From assembly GCA_016188575.1 (NCBI GenBank), contig JACPHN010000161.1, positions 1 to 60,263 on the forward strand: 60,263 nucleotides of DNA. The letters run 5' to 3'. The position numbers and the translations under genes are program-made. The DNA is from Candidatus Schekmanbacteria bacterium. Lineage in GTDB: Bacteria > CSSED10-310 > JACPHN01. The notes beneath the pieces were generated by a model. The model had not been told where the DNA came from and did not search any database. It worked only from the letters and a program-made list of their open reading frames with translations. This document shows, in pieces, positions 51,518 to 60,162 of this stretch. Position 1 is the first letter of the stretch, and each line of letters opens with the position of its first letter.

Positions 51518-53131
51518 ATGAGCGACCTGTTTCGCCGCGGAACCCTGGCGAGGTCCCCAGCCCTGCTCCTCGCCGGCCTCGTCCTCCTCGTCCCAAGCGG
51601 CCCTGCCCACAGCGCCACCTACTTCGTCGACCTCGCCCATCCTGCCGCCAGCGACTCGAATCCCGGCACCGAGGCACTTCCCTGGCTGACGATCCAGCAC
51701 GCCGCCGACAGCCTTGCCGGCGGCGACACGCTGTATGTCAAGGCCGGCACGTACGCCGAGCAGGTTATCGTGGAGCGCTCCGGTGCGCCTGGCGCCGAGA
51801 TCGTCCTGGCCGCGTACCCCGGCCACGTGGTGACCATCGACGGCGCCACCCTCAGCCTGCCCGAGTGGACCGGACTTGTCTTCGTGAACCGCTCCAACCA
51901 TGTGCGCGTCGCCGGCTTCGAAGTCAGGAACGCGGGACCCAACGGCACCAACACGGGGATCCAGGTCGAGGACTCCACCGACATCGTTATCGCGAAAAAC
52001 CACACCGCGGACACCGCTTCCTCGGGGATTCTGGTCTGGAGCTCGCGCAACGTCCTGATCGAGGACAACGAGGTGGAGCGGGCGATGACCGCTGCCGACG
52101 CCAGCCGCAACGAGTGCATCACCGTGGGCCGCAGCAGCCAGTTCGAGGTGCGCCGCAACCACGTGCACGACGTGATCCCCCCGCGCGGCGAGGGCATCTG
52201 CCTCAAGGACGGCTCGAGCTTCGGCTCGGCGCACCACAACCACGTGCATGACGTCGAAGGGGTCGGCATCTACATCGATGCGTGGGGAGAGCCGGAGGCG
52301 CCGGCCACCCACGACATCGACGCGTACGCGAACCGCATCCACGACATCCGCGGCGGTGGCATCGTGCTGGCTGCCGAAATTGGCGGGACTCTGGAGCGCG
52401 TGCGCGTGTACAACAACGTCTCGTACAGCAACCGCGACCTCGGCCTGGAGCTCAGCGGCTGCTGCCTCGGGCCGAACCATCCATTCAACGACATCCAGAT
52501 CGTCAACAACAGCTTCTGGGGCAACGGCTTTCCGGACTGGGGCGGCGGCCTTGCCGTCGGCAACCCCCAGATTACCGGGCTGCTGATCCGCAACAACGCC
52601 TCGGCCGGCAACAACTCGTTCGAGCTCGACGCCGAGTCGGTCGACCTCGGCGGCGCGACGATCGATCACAACCTGATAGACGGCTGGGACGGGTATCCCG
52701 GCGAGCTTTGCGGCACGGACTGCCAGCTCGGGAACCCTCAGTGGGTCGATCCGGCCGCCGGCGACTTCCACTTGCAGGCGGGCTCCCCGGCCATTGACAG
52801 TGGCTCGGGCGACGCGGCGCCGGCCGACGATTTGGACGGCAACGTGCGTCCGGCGGGCGTGGGCATCGACATCGGCGCTCACGAATACGGCGCTGTCTCG
52901 GTTCCGGCGTCCCTGACGCCAGCGTTGGCCGTTCTGTTAATTCTTTCATCAGCCGGTCTGAAACCCCACCTCTCGTCATGGTCGCTAGCGAGGGCATGCG
53001 CTCGCCAGTCGGGGCGCATGGCGCGACAAAGGGAGCATCTGGGTGGCGAGTGGGTGGCAGCGGGCGGGTCTGGTGAGTTGAGGCCGGACCGGCCATACTT
53101 GCCGCAGATAAGACATCTGAGGAGATTCTGA
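51518..53131 (+). CDS. Secreted right-handed parallel beta-helix protein
   Basis: 537 residues from ATG 51518 with ACGGAGG 5 bases upstream. Signal peptide (ALLLAGLVLLVPSGPAHS), then TYFVDLAHPAASDSNPGTEA as in DUF1565/parallel beta-helix proteins. Repeats such as GIQVEDSTDIVIAKNH, GILVWSSRNVLIEDNEVE and GLLIRNNASAGNN build the helix; it may bind or cleave polysaccharide. A Pro/Asp-rich end (GSPAIDSGSGDAAPADDLDG) leads to VSVPASLTPALAVLLIL, a CTERM-like tail. About 55 further residues after it look like read-through, suggesting a lost stop. Confidence 0.82.
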   Translation: MSDLFRRGTLARSPALLLAGLVLLVPSGPAHSATYFVDLAHPAASDSNPGTEALPWLTIQHAADSLAGGDTLYVKAGTYAEQVIVERSGAPGAEIVLAAYPGHVVTIDGATLSLPEWTGLVFVNRSNHVRVAGFEVRNAGPNGTNTGIQVEDSTDIVIAKNHTADTASSGILVWSSRNVLIEDNEVERAMTAADASRNECITVGRSSQFEVRRNHVHDVIPPRGEGICLKDGSSFGSAHHNHVHDVEGVGIYIDAWGEPEAPATHDIDAYANRIHDIRGGGIVLAAEIGGTLERVRVYNNVSYSNRDLGLELSGCCLGPNHPFNDIQIVNNSFWGNGFPDWGGGLAVGNPQITGLLIRNNASAGNNSFELDAESVDLGGATIDHNLIDGWDGYPGELCGTDCQLGNPQWVDPAAGDFHLQAGSPAIDSGSGDAAPADDLDGNVRPAGVGIDIGAHEYGAVSVPASLTPALAVLLILSSAGLKPHLSSWSLARACARQSGRMARQREHLGGEWVAAGGSGELRPDRPYLPQIRHLRRF

Positions 53132-53431
53132 CCGCCAATTCGCCTCAATTCGCCCTGTTTTCGGCCACTTTTCGCGCAGATGGCCGTATCTGGAGCGATT
53201 ATGGCCGGTTTTTCGGGAATTCCGCGGCCAAATTCCCGTTAGATGTTCTATCTCATCGGAAAGTGGCCGGTCCATCGCCTGATCCTCGCGCCTCTTGATG
53301 GGAAGGTATTTCAAGAGGCTCAACATGGAATCCGAGGAGCTCATCGGATGAGTCCGTGCGCAGGGTCAGAGGATGCCGGCCTCCAGGCCGTCGACACGTT
53401 TGCGATCACCAAACCAAGCGTTCGTTGCGGC

Positions 53432-53499
53432 GTAGGCGCGCGGTGAATCGCGCGCCTACGCTCTTCGCGTGACCGTAGCGGCGCGATTCATCGCGCCGC
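53432..53499. repeat. Two palindromes of the GCGCGATTCAtCGCGC type
   Basis: A perfect 11-bp stem GTAGGCGCGCG and CGCGCGCCTAC with a 6-base loop (53432-53459), then a perfect 10-bp stem GCGGCGCGAT and ATCGCGCCGC (53478-53499). The loops carry GTGAAT and TC within inverted copies of the same core. They lie in the 586-bp gap 53132-53717, which is lower in GC at its left and holds no gene that I can support. Confidence 0.6.
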
Positions 53500-53717
53500 C
53501 ATGCGCGTGCTGGCGCGACGATTCGCAGCACGCGTTGAAGGGCAGGGTTTCAGACCGGCTCACCAATGGATGAGGCATCGTTGCGGCCCGCGCGGGTATG
53601 GGGGCAGGTGAGGTTGGGGGTATTCGCAATGCGCTTTTCCGCGAAGCTCCTACGCGCACAGGTGCCGGGCTTCGACACGTCTGACCGATTGCGGAGGTTG
53701 GTGCGAGCGCAGTACGG

Positions 53718-55619
53718 TCATTCGCTGTCGATCGCCGGCAGGGCCACGGGGCCGGTGCAGGCGAAGGCGATCGTGTCCTGATTGGCCAGGCCCACCGGCG
53801 GGGTGACGAGGGCCCGTTCTTCAGGGGTCAGGTCCGCATAGAGGAGCGTCCCGTTGGCGAGTGCCAGCGCCTCGCCGAGGGTGATCGAGGTGTCGCGCAC
53901 GCCGACCAGCGCGCAGAGACTGGTGCCGATCCGGCCACCGGCCATGAGCCCGCGATATTCTATGGTCAGGCTGAGGTCGGTGTCGGCCGCGGCGCCGCGA
54001 TCGTCCTGGATGCGCAGGGTGAACGTCGCGGCTGCGGCGGCCTGCGGCACCCCCGTGATGAGCCCCGCAGCATCGATAGACAGTCCCGCAGGCAAGGCGC
54101 CGCTCACCAGCGAGAAGGTGAGCGGCGTGCCATGGCCGCGCCCGGGAGCAACCTGGACTTGTTGGGAGTAGGCGACCCCGGCGATCCCCGGCGGCAGCGT
54201 CGTCTCCCGCGGAATCGGCGGGCGGGGCAAGTCGGTCCTGACCTTGCCGTTGCCAGTGACCTGCCAGATTGCCGGCGTGTTCGTCAACCCGCCCGTGTTG
54301 AATCGGATCGGCATCGCGGGCCGCAGCTCGTCGCCGTCGCAACTGTCGTCACCATCCGAGTCCCACGCCAGGGTGTCGGTACCGAGGCGTTCCTCCAGCG
54401 CATCGGTCAGGCCGTCGGCGTCGGTGTCCGGGGCCTCGAACCGGCGATACTGCGGCTCGCCGCGACCGTACGCCGCCTCCCACAGCTCCAGCACGTGCAT
54501 CGACGTGTAGTGGTGCCACTCATCGAAGGTATTGATGTGCCCGGTGAGCATGCCCGGCATGACATCGACCAGGCAGGTGGTGAGCAGCGCGCCGGTCGAG
54601 CTTCGGGTGGCCGACGATGAGGTCATCATCTCCAGATTCAGCGGCTGACTGTAGCGTGTCACCCACGAGTCGAAGTAGGTGATGAAAGCACCCATATGAC
54701 AGGCGTCGAGAATGAGGTACTTGTTCCGGGGCTGGAGCAGCGCGAAAAGGTACTCCATGGAGCCCACACCGGTTGCTTCCCAGGTCCAGTCGGCGTCGAC
54801 GTTCTCGATGCTGAGCGTGCCGTCCACGCTGTGGCCGACGTAGTAGAGCACGAAGACGTCGCAGGGCCGGAGTCGGCGAACGTAGTCTGCGAGCGCGGAG
54901 TCGACCGTGGCCTGGTTCGGGACTCCGCCTGCAACCAGACTCTTCGGGGTCAACAGCCTCACCTCGTCGAAATCCAGGAGGACGCCAAAGGCATCCGTGG
55001 CGAGCATCATGGCGAGGCCCGCAGTGGGCGCGACGAGGTTGCGATATCCCACGCCCTCGACGATCAGTGCCACTCTCTTGGGGTCCGGGCAAGAGCACGT
55101 CGTGCCCGTCCAGGGCTGGAAAGGATTGCCCCGCCTGCGGATCTCTGCGGCCCGGGCCTCGCCCTCGGCCGAAGCCCAGAACGCCGCCGCCTCCTGCCCT
55201 ATTTGCACGGCCTCGTCCCAGGTCCCCCGTGGTGCCCGCTCACCGGCGTAGACCGCGTTCGCACCGGAGAGGATCTCGGCAGGCGAATTGAAATATGCGA
55301 CCCCGTTGTATACAGGAAACCACTGCTCCTCGCGCGCGGTGATCGTCCCACTGGCGGCGTCGACGAAAACGTAGGTCACGGCGTGTGGGAACCCGGCGCC
55401 GGCGGCCCGGTCGACCATGAACACCCAGGTGTCGCCGGCGATGGTAGTCGGCACCGGTTCCTCGTTCGGATCGGCGGCGCGATACGGCGCGACCTCGTCC
55501 CCCGCGCTGGCGAGCAGAGTCGGCATCCCCAGGGCCACCACGCTCTCGGGATCGGCGACGTAGTCGCTGTTCTCGATGAAGTCCTCGCGCAACGCCTCCA
55601 CCGCCTGCTCGAAATGCAA
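53718..55619 (-). CDS. Caspase-like (C14-type) peptidase, downstream part of a split gene
   Basis: 633 residues if started at TTG 55619, directly after TAG 55622-55620 of the upstream part, in the same frame. Caspase-fold pattern: KRVALIVEGVGYRN, then VFVLYYVGHSVDGTLS with catalytic His263, and YLILDACHMGAF with catalytic Cys307. Next come a calcium-binding TSP3-like run (DTDADGLTDALEERLGTDTL, DSDGDDSCDGDE) and a He-PIG/cadherin-like domain (LPPGIAGVAYSQQVQV). Such proteins are usually secreted. Without read-through there is no signal peptide, so this half may not be made or exported. Confidence 0.75.
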   Translation of the reverse strand: MHFEQAVEALREDFIENSDYVADPESVVALGMPTLLASAGDEVAPYRAADPNEEPVPTTIAGDTWVFMVDRAAGAGFPHAVTYVFVDAASGTITAREEQWFPVYNGVAYFNSPAEILSGANAVYAGERAPRGTWDEAVQIGQEAAAFWASAEGEARAAEIRRRGNPFQPWTGTTCSCPDPKRVALIVEGVGYRNLVAPTAGLAMMLATDAFGVLLDFDEVRLLTPKSLVAGGVPNQATVDSALADYVRRLRPCDVFVLYYVGHSVDGTLSIENVDADWTWEATGVGSMEYLFALLQPRNKYLILDACHMGAFITYFDSWVTRYSQPLNLEMMTSSSATRSSTGALLTTCLVDVMPGMLTGHINTFDEWHHYTSMHVLELWEAAYGRGEPQYRRFEAPDTDADGLTDALEERLGTDTLAWDSDGDDSCDGDELRPAMPIRFNTGGLTNTPAIWQVTGNGKVRTDLPRPPIPRETTLPPGIAGVAYSQQVQVAPGRGHGTPLTFSLVSGALPAGLSIDAAGLITGVPQAAAAATFTLRIQDDRGAAADTDLSLTIEYRGLMAGGRIGTSLCALVGVRDTSITLGEALALANGTLLYADLTPEERALVTPPVGLANQDTIAFACTGPVALPAIDSE

Positions 55620-56375
55620 CTAGGCCGCCCCAGTCGCGCGCAGCTCGACCAGAACATCGGCGCGCAGAGTCAGGTCGGCTACCGCCGCCGTGGCCACGAT
55701 TCTCGCCAGCGGTGGCTCGGGCAGCGTGCTCGGCGCCGTGTAGCGGCCCGTTCCGTCTATCGTCCCCGGAGCGCCGCTTCCTACGGCCTCGACGGTCCAG
55801 GAAACGCCGCCGGCGAGCTCCGTCTCCGGGTCATTGAGCGCCGCGGCGAAGCTCTCCGTGCCGCCCACTGCAAGCGCGGCGCTGCCCGGCGTCACGCGCA
55901 GCAGCAGGCGATCGAGGACGACATCGCCGACGGTCACGTCGGAGCCCTCCACCTTTATGCTCGTGACGGTGGCAGTCACGTAGCCGTCGTGCTCGTAAAC
56001 GAGGTCGTACCGGCCATCGGCGACAGCGGCGAACGAGTACTGGCCGGTGTCGCTCGTGGCGGTCGTCAACGCCGCGGCTGCGAGCGCCGCCGAAGCCAGC
56101 AGCAGCGCTAGGGCCATGACGAGCGCACGACTGCGCCGGCGTCGGGCAACGCGCACCAGGCAACCTGCCGCGAGCAGGCACAGGAGCCCGCCCACTCCCA
56201 GCAGGCCGGGGACCGCGACTGTCCGGGCGACGAGCGTTACCGTGGTTCCGCCGTGCCCGGTGCTATCGACGAGCAACGCCGATCCGCTGACCGTTGCGGC
56301 CGGTACAGGGCTCGCCGAGACGAGCAGGGCGACGACGAGGACAACTGCAGACGCCACATTTCGCGCCACGGACAT
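55620..56375 (-). CDS. Secreted N-terminal part of the split caspase-like protein
   Basis: 251 residues from ATG 56375 (GGGAGAG upstream) to TAG 55620. Signal peptide (VASAVVLVVALLVSASPVPA), then a carboxypeptidase-regulatory-like fold (SGSALLVDSTGHGGTTVTL to YDLVYEHDGYVTATVTSI), interrupted by about 55 residues with two hydrophobic helices and RVARRRR. That insert resembles a VP-type CTERM tail. An Ig-like segment (LRVTPGSAALAVGGTESFAA) ends at the TAG. The frame continues without a gap into the caspase-like part, so both were one gene of about 885 codons. Confidence 0.75.
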   Translation of the reverse strand: MSVARNVASAVVLVVALLVSASPVPAATVSGSALLVDSTGHGGTTVTLVARTVAVPGLLGVGGLLCLLAAGCLVRVARRRRSRALVMALALLLASAALAAAALTTATSDTGQYSFAAVADGRYDLVYEHDGYVTATVTSIKVEGSDVTVGDVVLDRLLLRVTPGSAALAVGGTESFAAALNDPETELAGGVSWTVEAVGSGAPGTIDGTGRYTAPSTLPEPPLARIVATAAVADLTLRADVLVELRATGAA

Positions 56376-56814
56376 ACCCACTCTCCCTGAGGACGACACC
56401 GGACCCCCACCCAAAATCCATTGCTCGCAGGCGTTTCGATCTGCGAAACGCGCGCAGCCTTCTCACACATCCGACCCGGCGACGCGCGTCAAGCATTCGT
56501 TGTGGCCTGCGGTGGCGATCACAGTGCACGGAGGTTTCGCGGAGCGCAGGCCGGAAACCGCAGCTCCGGGGATCTCGCAGCCGCTGCATGGTGGCGCCGC
56601 GGCGCAGGGTATCCTGGCCGAGCTCGGCAGGGAAGGCGTCGACCGGACTGCCCATTCCGTGTGCCATGCGCGCGTGGAACTTCACACGTCTCGACCCGCC
56701 AGGGCAGTTCCTGCCGACAAGATCCGCAAGAAATCCCATGCCCAAGTGCGTGTGGACATGGCAGTAATCTTGCATTAGACTCTCGCAACCAAACCCCATA
56801 CACGGATCATTTCC
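56376..56814. other. Gap without recognisable gene
   Basis: About 440 bp between the divergent caspase-like and lipoprotein genes. Several frames are open on both strands, but none shows a known pattern or a good start. The last 60 bases probably contain the promoter of the gene at 56815; no clear -35/-10 pair is visible. Confidence 0.4.
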
Positions 56815-59151
56815 ATGCCAAAGCACCGTCTCCGTCCTATCGGCTCGTTTCTGCTATGCCTGTTCTTTCTTGCTTCCTGCGACGACAGCACCTCACCTTC
56901 CAGTCACGAACCGCCCCGGCTAACCTTTGGCCCCATGGCCCTGCACAACGCGACGCAGCCGATGGCCAATCAGACCGTAGTTGGCGTCGCAGCGTCCGGT
57001 AACGACGTGGTCGCGCTCCTGCAAGACGATCGAAGCGGCCCTGTTCGCCTTTTCGCCGCTGCCTCGACGGACGGAGGTCTCACCTTCCAGAAGGAAGTCG
57101 AAATGAGCTCAGGACAGGGACGGCAGACCGATGGAAGCATCGTGCGCGCCAGCAACAATTGGGTTGTCTCCTATTGGACCGTTGGACAGCAGCGGCTTTC
57201 GCCACACGTCATGACCAGCGCGGACGGCCAGAGTTGGTCCGAAGCCACTGGCCTGGATGGCTGTGAGATCGGGTGGGCAGCGAGCCACCTTGCCGCTGGC
57301 AGTAACGATAGGGTCTACTTTGCCCATGAATCCTGCGAAGGCCGGGCCGTGGAAGTCGCCGTCAGCGCCGACGGTGGCCGATCCTTTACCTCGCCGGTCA
57401 CCGCGGGACCGTTGCTGCCCGAGTCCTCATTTTTCGCGAAAATCAAGGTGGCCGCGGAAGGCGACTACGGTGTCCTGGTCTCATGGATTGACTCGCAGGA
57501 GCTCAATAGCTCCTACAGCATCGACCGCATCTATGCGGCTCGCAGCCAGGACGGTGGCCGGTCGTTCGCTGCAGCAACCCGGATCGACCACCGCGGCGCT
57601 GTTCCAAGTCGTTCCGACTTGATCACCGAGCTGAGCCTTTCCCACATCTCCGGTTCCTCCTATCTGGCCTGCTGGTTGATCCACCCGGCCATTACGTACT
57701 TCGACTCCGCCTGGTGCGCGAGCACTGCAGATGGCGGTGAGACGTTTCAGGGGGATCGGCGCATCTCCGACAATCAGTTTCCCAAAACGGATCTCACCGT
57801 GGCCAACAGCGGAGGCAGCGTCCTCGCTGCCTGGACCTCCTGGCAAAACGAGTACATGAAGCTGTCCGTCTTCGGTGCGGCTCACTCGACCGACGGAGGA
57901 GCTTCATTTTCGAGCGTGCCGATGTCTTCCGATCTGAATCAGGTCGAGGGAACGTCCGTTGCGTCGTCGGCGGGTGCTTTCGTGCTCGCCTACGCCAAGC
58001 GCGTGAGCTGTGCACAGGATCGCAACTACGCCAGTCGCGACGTGTTCTCGCGGCGACTGACATCCTCGGGCGCGGTTTCGGCACCAGCCGATCTGATTAC
58101 CTATCAAAAGGGAGAGCAGGAGGAGCTCAGGCACGAAACCCCCTTGCCGGTATTCCTGCCAGGCGGAGAGCCTGCGGCCTTCTATCTCAGCCTGGCATCT
58201 GGCGTTCATCGAACGGCGCAATCAGATGACGGAGAATGGACGGATGTGCCCCTTCACACGCCGCAAGTATGCGATGTCCCTGAGCAGTTGACCTTCGCGA
58301 CGGTGAGCTCCGATGGGCGGGAGCGCTTTCTTGCCACGGCAGACAGCATGGCCACTGTATACACCACCACCGCTGGCTGGAAGACCTTCAACGCCGTCCA
58401 GATTCCCAAGCAAGACCCCACTTCGGCTGGCGTGTTCTACGGAAAGGCTACGGAGCTGGCCAACGGGGACATCGTGTCGTATCTCATAGAGTTCTTCCAG
58501 GATTATGACCGGGCACAGTCGCTCGTGAGAATCTCATCTGACGGCTCCACCGTGGGCCAACTGGCCAGCGTGAACGAATTTGTGCACGACGCGGCAAGTT
58601 TCCGCGATGGCACCAGAGACGTAGTTCTTCTGGCCATGTTGGCCAACTCTGGTCCGTACATCTTACGAAGCGAGGACGGTGGGGCGACGCTGCCAGAGAA
58701 GCTACCCTTGGGTGAGCTCTTCGACTGGTCGGTCTCCCTGGCCGCTGATGGCAGCGGCGGCGTGATTGCCGCGGCCGCGGACTGGGAAACCCCATTGTCC
58801 ATGGCCGTCAGCCAGGACGGCGGCAAGTCCTTTGCGAAGATGGACCCGATACCGCAGCTCGACGGTTACCGCCTCAGGGAGGCCGTCATCGCGAGTCGCC
58901 TTGGCAACTACTATCTGGCGGGTCGGCGGTGTGCGAACGAGCTCTGCTGGCAGTGGAATGGCATCGACTTGTGGTTTCTCCCTGGTCTGGGGAAGCCCTG
59001 GGTGCGTGTCGCCGACATCGCCTTGGACGAGGGTCGCTCGGTGTGTTATCCTCCAAAAGTCGCTATCGAGGACACCGGCCGCGTCTTTCTGACCTGGGCC
59101 GAAGGTAGCTACGAACGCTGTGAAGCTCGTGGCGCGGTCTTGGAACCATGA
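56815..59151 (+). CDS. Large lipoprotein with sialidase/BNR-like repeats
   Basis: 778 residues. A lipoprotein signal ends in FFLASC (Cys22), followed by DDSTSPSS. Then come repeated Asp-box-like units: ASTDGGLTF, MTSADGQSW, VSADGGRSF, RSQDGGRSF, STADGGETF, HSTDGGASF, SEDGGATL, SQDGGKSF. These form a multi-bladed propeller exposed at the cell surface or periplasm. Catalytic Arg and Glu/Tyr of true sialidases are not recognisable, so a binding role is as likely as hydrolysis. It is lower in GC than its neighbours. It is followed by the truncated sce7726 gene. Confidence 0.8.
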   Translation: MPKHRLRPIGSFLLCLFFLASCDDSTSPSSHEPPRLTFGPMALHNATQPMANQTVVGVAASGNDVVALLQDDRSGPVRLFAAASTDGGLTFQKEVEMSSGQGRQTDGSIVRASNNWVVSYWTVGQQRLSPHVMTSADGQSWSEATGLDGCEIGWAASHLAAGSNDRVYFAHESCEGRAVEVAVSADGGRSFTSPVTAGPLLPESSFFAKIKVAAEGDYGVLVSWIDSQELNSSYSIDRIYAARSQDGGRSFAAATRIDHRGAVPSRSDLITELSLSHISGSSYLACWLIHPAITYFDSAWCASTADGGETFQGDRRISDNQFPKTDLTVANSGGSVLAAWTSWQNEYMKLSVFGAAHSTDGGASFSSVPMSSDLNQVEGTSVASSAGAFVLAYAKRVSCAQDRNYASRDVFSRRLTSSGAVSAPADLITYQKGEQEELRHETPLPVFLPGGEPAAFYLSLASGVHRTAQSDDGEWTDVPLHTPQVCDVPEQLTFATVSSDGRERFLATADSMATVYTTTAGWKTFNAVQIPKQDPTSAGVFYGKATELANGDIVSYLIEFFQDYDRAQSLVRISSDGSTVGQLASVNEFVHDAASFRDGTRDVVLLAMLANSGPYILRSEDGGATLPEKLPLGELFDWSVSLAADGSGGVIAAAADWETPLSMAVSQDGGKSFAKMDPIPQLDGYRLREAVIASRLGNYYLAGRRCANELCWQWNGIDLWFLPGLGKPWVRVADIALDEGRSVCYPPKVAIEDTGRVFLTWAEGSYERCEARGAVLEP

Positions 59152-59355
59152 AGAATGCCATCCAGTGGTGGAAAGTCGGGGGGGCAATATGAGCGCCGCA
59201 CGCCATGGCTTCGCGGCCACTATGGGTCGCCGCGTGTCCACATCTCCCCGGCGGACCGGTTGCTGCTGTCGAGCTCGCAGCCGGGGGCGCTCGCGCAGGT
59301 GCCTTTGGCCGTCTCGGTTCCGGGCGAGCACATGCTGCCATTGGAGACACCACGT

Positions 59356-59820
59356 ATGAGCGACGAAGCCGCCGTCCTCGGGGACGCAGACATTCGCCCC
59401 GCGCTGCGATCGCGCCTTTTCGACAGACACGCGGACCTGCCCGATACCGTCATCGTGGAGGAGCTCGGGGTTTGTCGCGGGCGTGTCCGCGTCGACGTGG
59501 CGGTTGTCAACGGCACGCTCCACGGCTTCGAGATCAAGTCAGACCACGACAGTCTGCGGCGCCTGGGCGTCCAGGTCGGACATTACGGGAAGGTGCTCGA
59601 TCGAGCGACTCCCGTGGTGGGCGAGCGACACCTGTCCCAGGCGCTCGATGCCGTGCCGGCGTGGTGGGGTGTCCTCTGTGTTCGTCGCGCAGCCCGCGAC
59701 CATCGTTTCGAAACCGTCCGCTGCGAGTCGGAAAACCCTGGGAGGGACCCTCGTTCGCTCGTGGAGCTGCTCTGGCTCGAAGACGCGCTCGCGCTTCTGC
59801 AGGCGCGCGACGTGGCCCCG
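59356..59820 (+). pseudogene. sce7726-family protein, C-terminus lost
   Basis: From ATG 59356: DADIRPALRSRLFDRHADLP, TVIVEELGVCRGRVRVDVAVV, HGFEIKSDHDSLRRL, VPAWWGVL and VELLWLEDALALLQARD are typical of sce7726 proteins, whose E-x-K core (FEIKSD) resembles a nuclease fold. After about residue 155 similarity ends at a junction near 59815, and the frame runs open to the right edge through unrelated sequence. The frame is also open upstream to 59155 with protein-like text. A rearrangement replaced the true 3' end. Confidence 0.7.
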
Positions 59821-60032
59821 CTCGTGATGATGAGCTCGCCGCCGTTCATCACCATGACCTGGCCCGCGACCGTCGTGTCGGCGACGATGGGCTGCGTTAC
59901 GCCGTCAACAATCAGATCCTCCGCCGCGGCGGGTGCCGAGCACCCCAGAAACGCAGGACATAGCCGCGCGCAAAGAAGCAGCTCAGGACGCGCACGACCC
60001 GTCCGCAGAAATGAGGAGAAACTATCTCTCAT
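59817..60032 (-). pseudogene. Secreted beta-helix/autotransporter-type protein, N-terminal fragment
   Basis: From ATG 60032 the minus strand encodes a signal-like stretch (LLLCARLCPAFLGCSAPAAA), then EDLIVDGVTQPIVADTTVAG and VMVMNGGELIITSG. This is the usual opening of secreted repeat proteins that count turns with V-NGGxL-V. Similarity ends near 59817, where the sce7726 fragment on the other strand begins. Both genes are thus cut at the same point. Confidence 0.5.
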
Positions 60033-60128
60033 GATCGCGCAGAAACATGACTTCCAGTTTGCCAAACCGCCCACTAGCTGTAGGCCGAAAGTAGTATATT
60101 TCCATTGGCGCTGGCGATCACGTTTCTA

Positions 60129-60162
60129 CCCCCTACCCCGACCCCGCAAGCAGGGGGAGGGG
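60129..60162. repeat. C/G-run hairpin
   Basis: CCCCCTACCCC and GGGGGAGGGG are separated by GACCCCGCAAGCA. It resembles the G/C-run hairpins at 41194-41241 and near 47810 and 48430. Its role is unknown. Confidence 0.4.

Noticed and set aside
51482-52882. 466-codon minus-strand frame
   Set aside because: Antisense of the beta-helix protein, which has a ribosome binding site and signal peptide.
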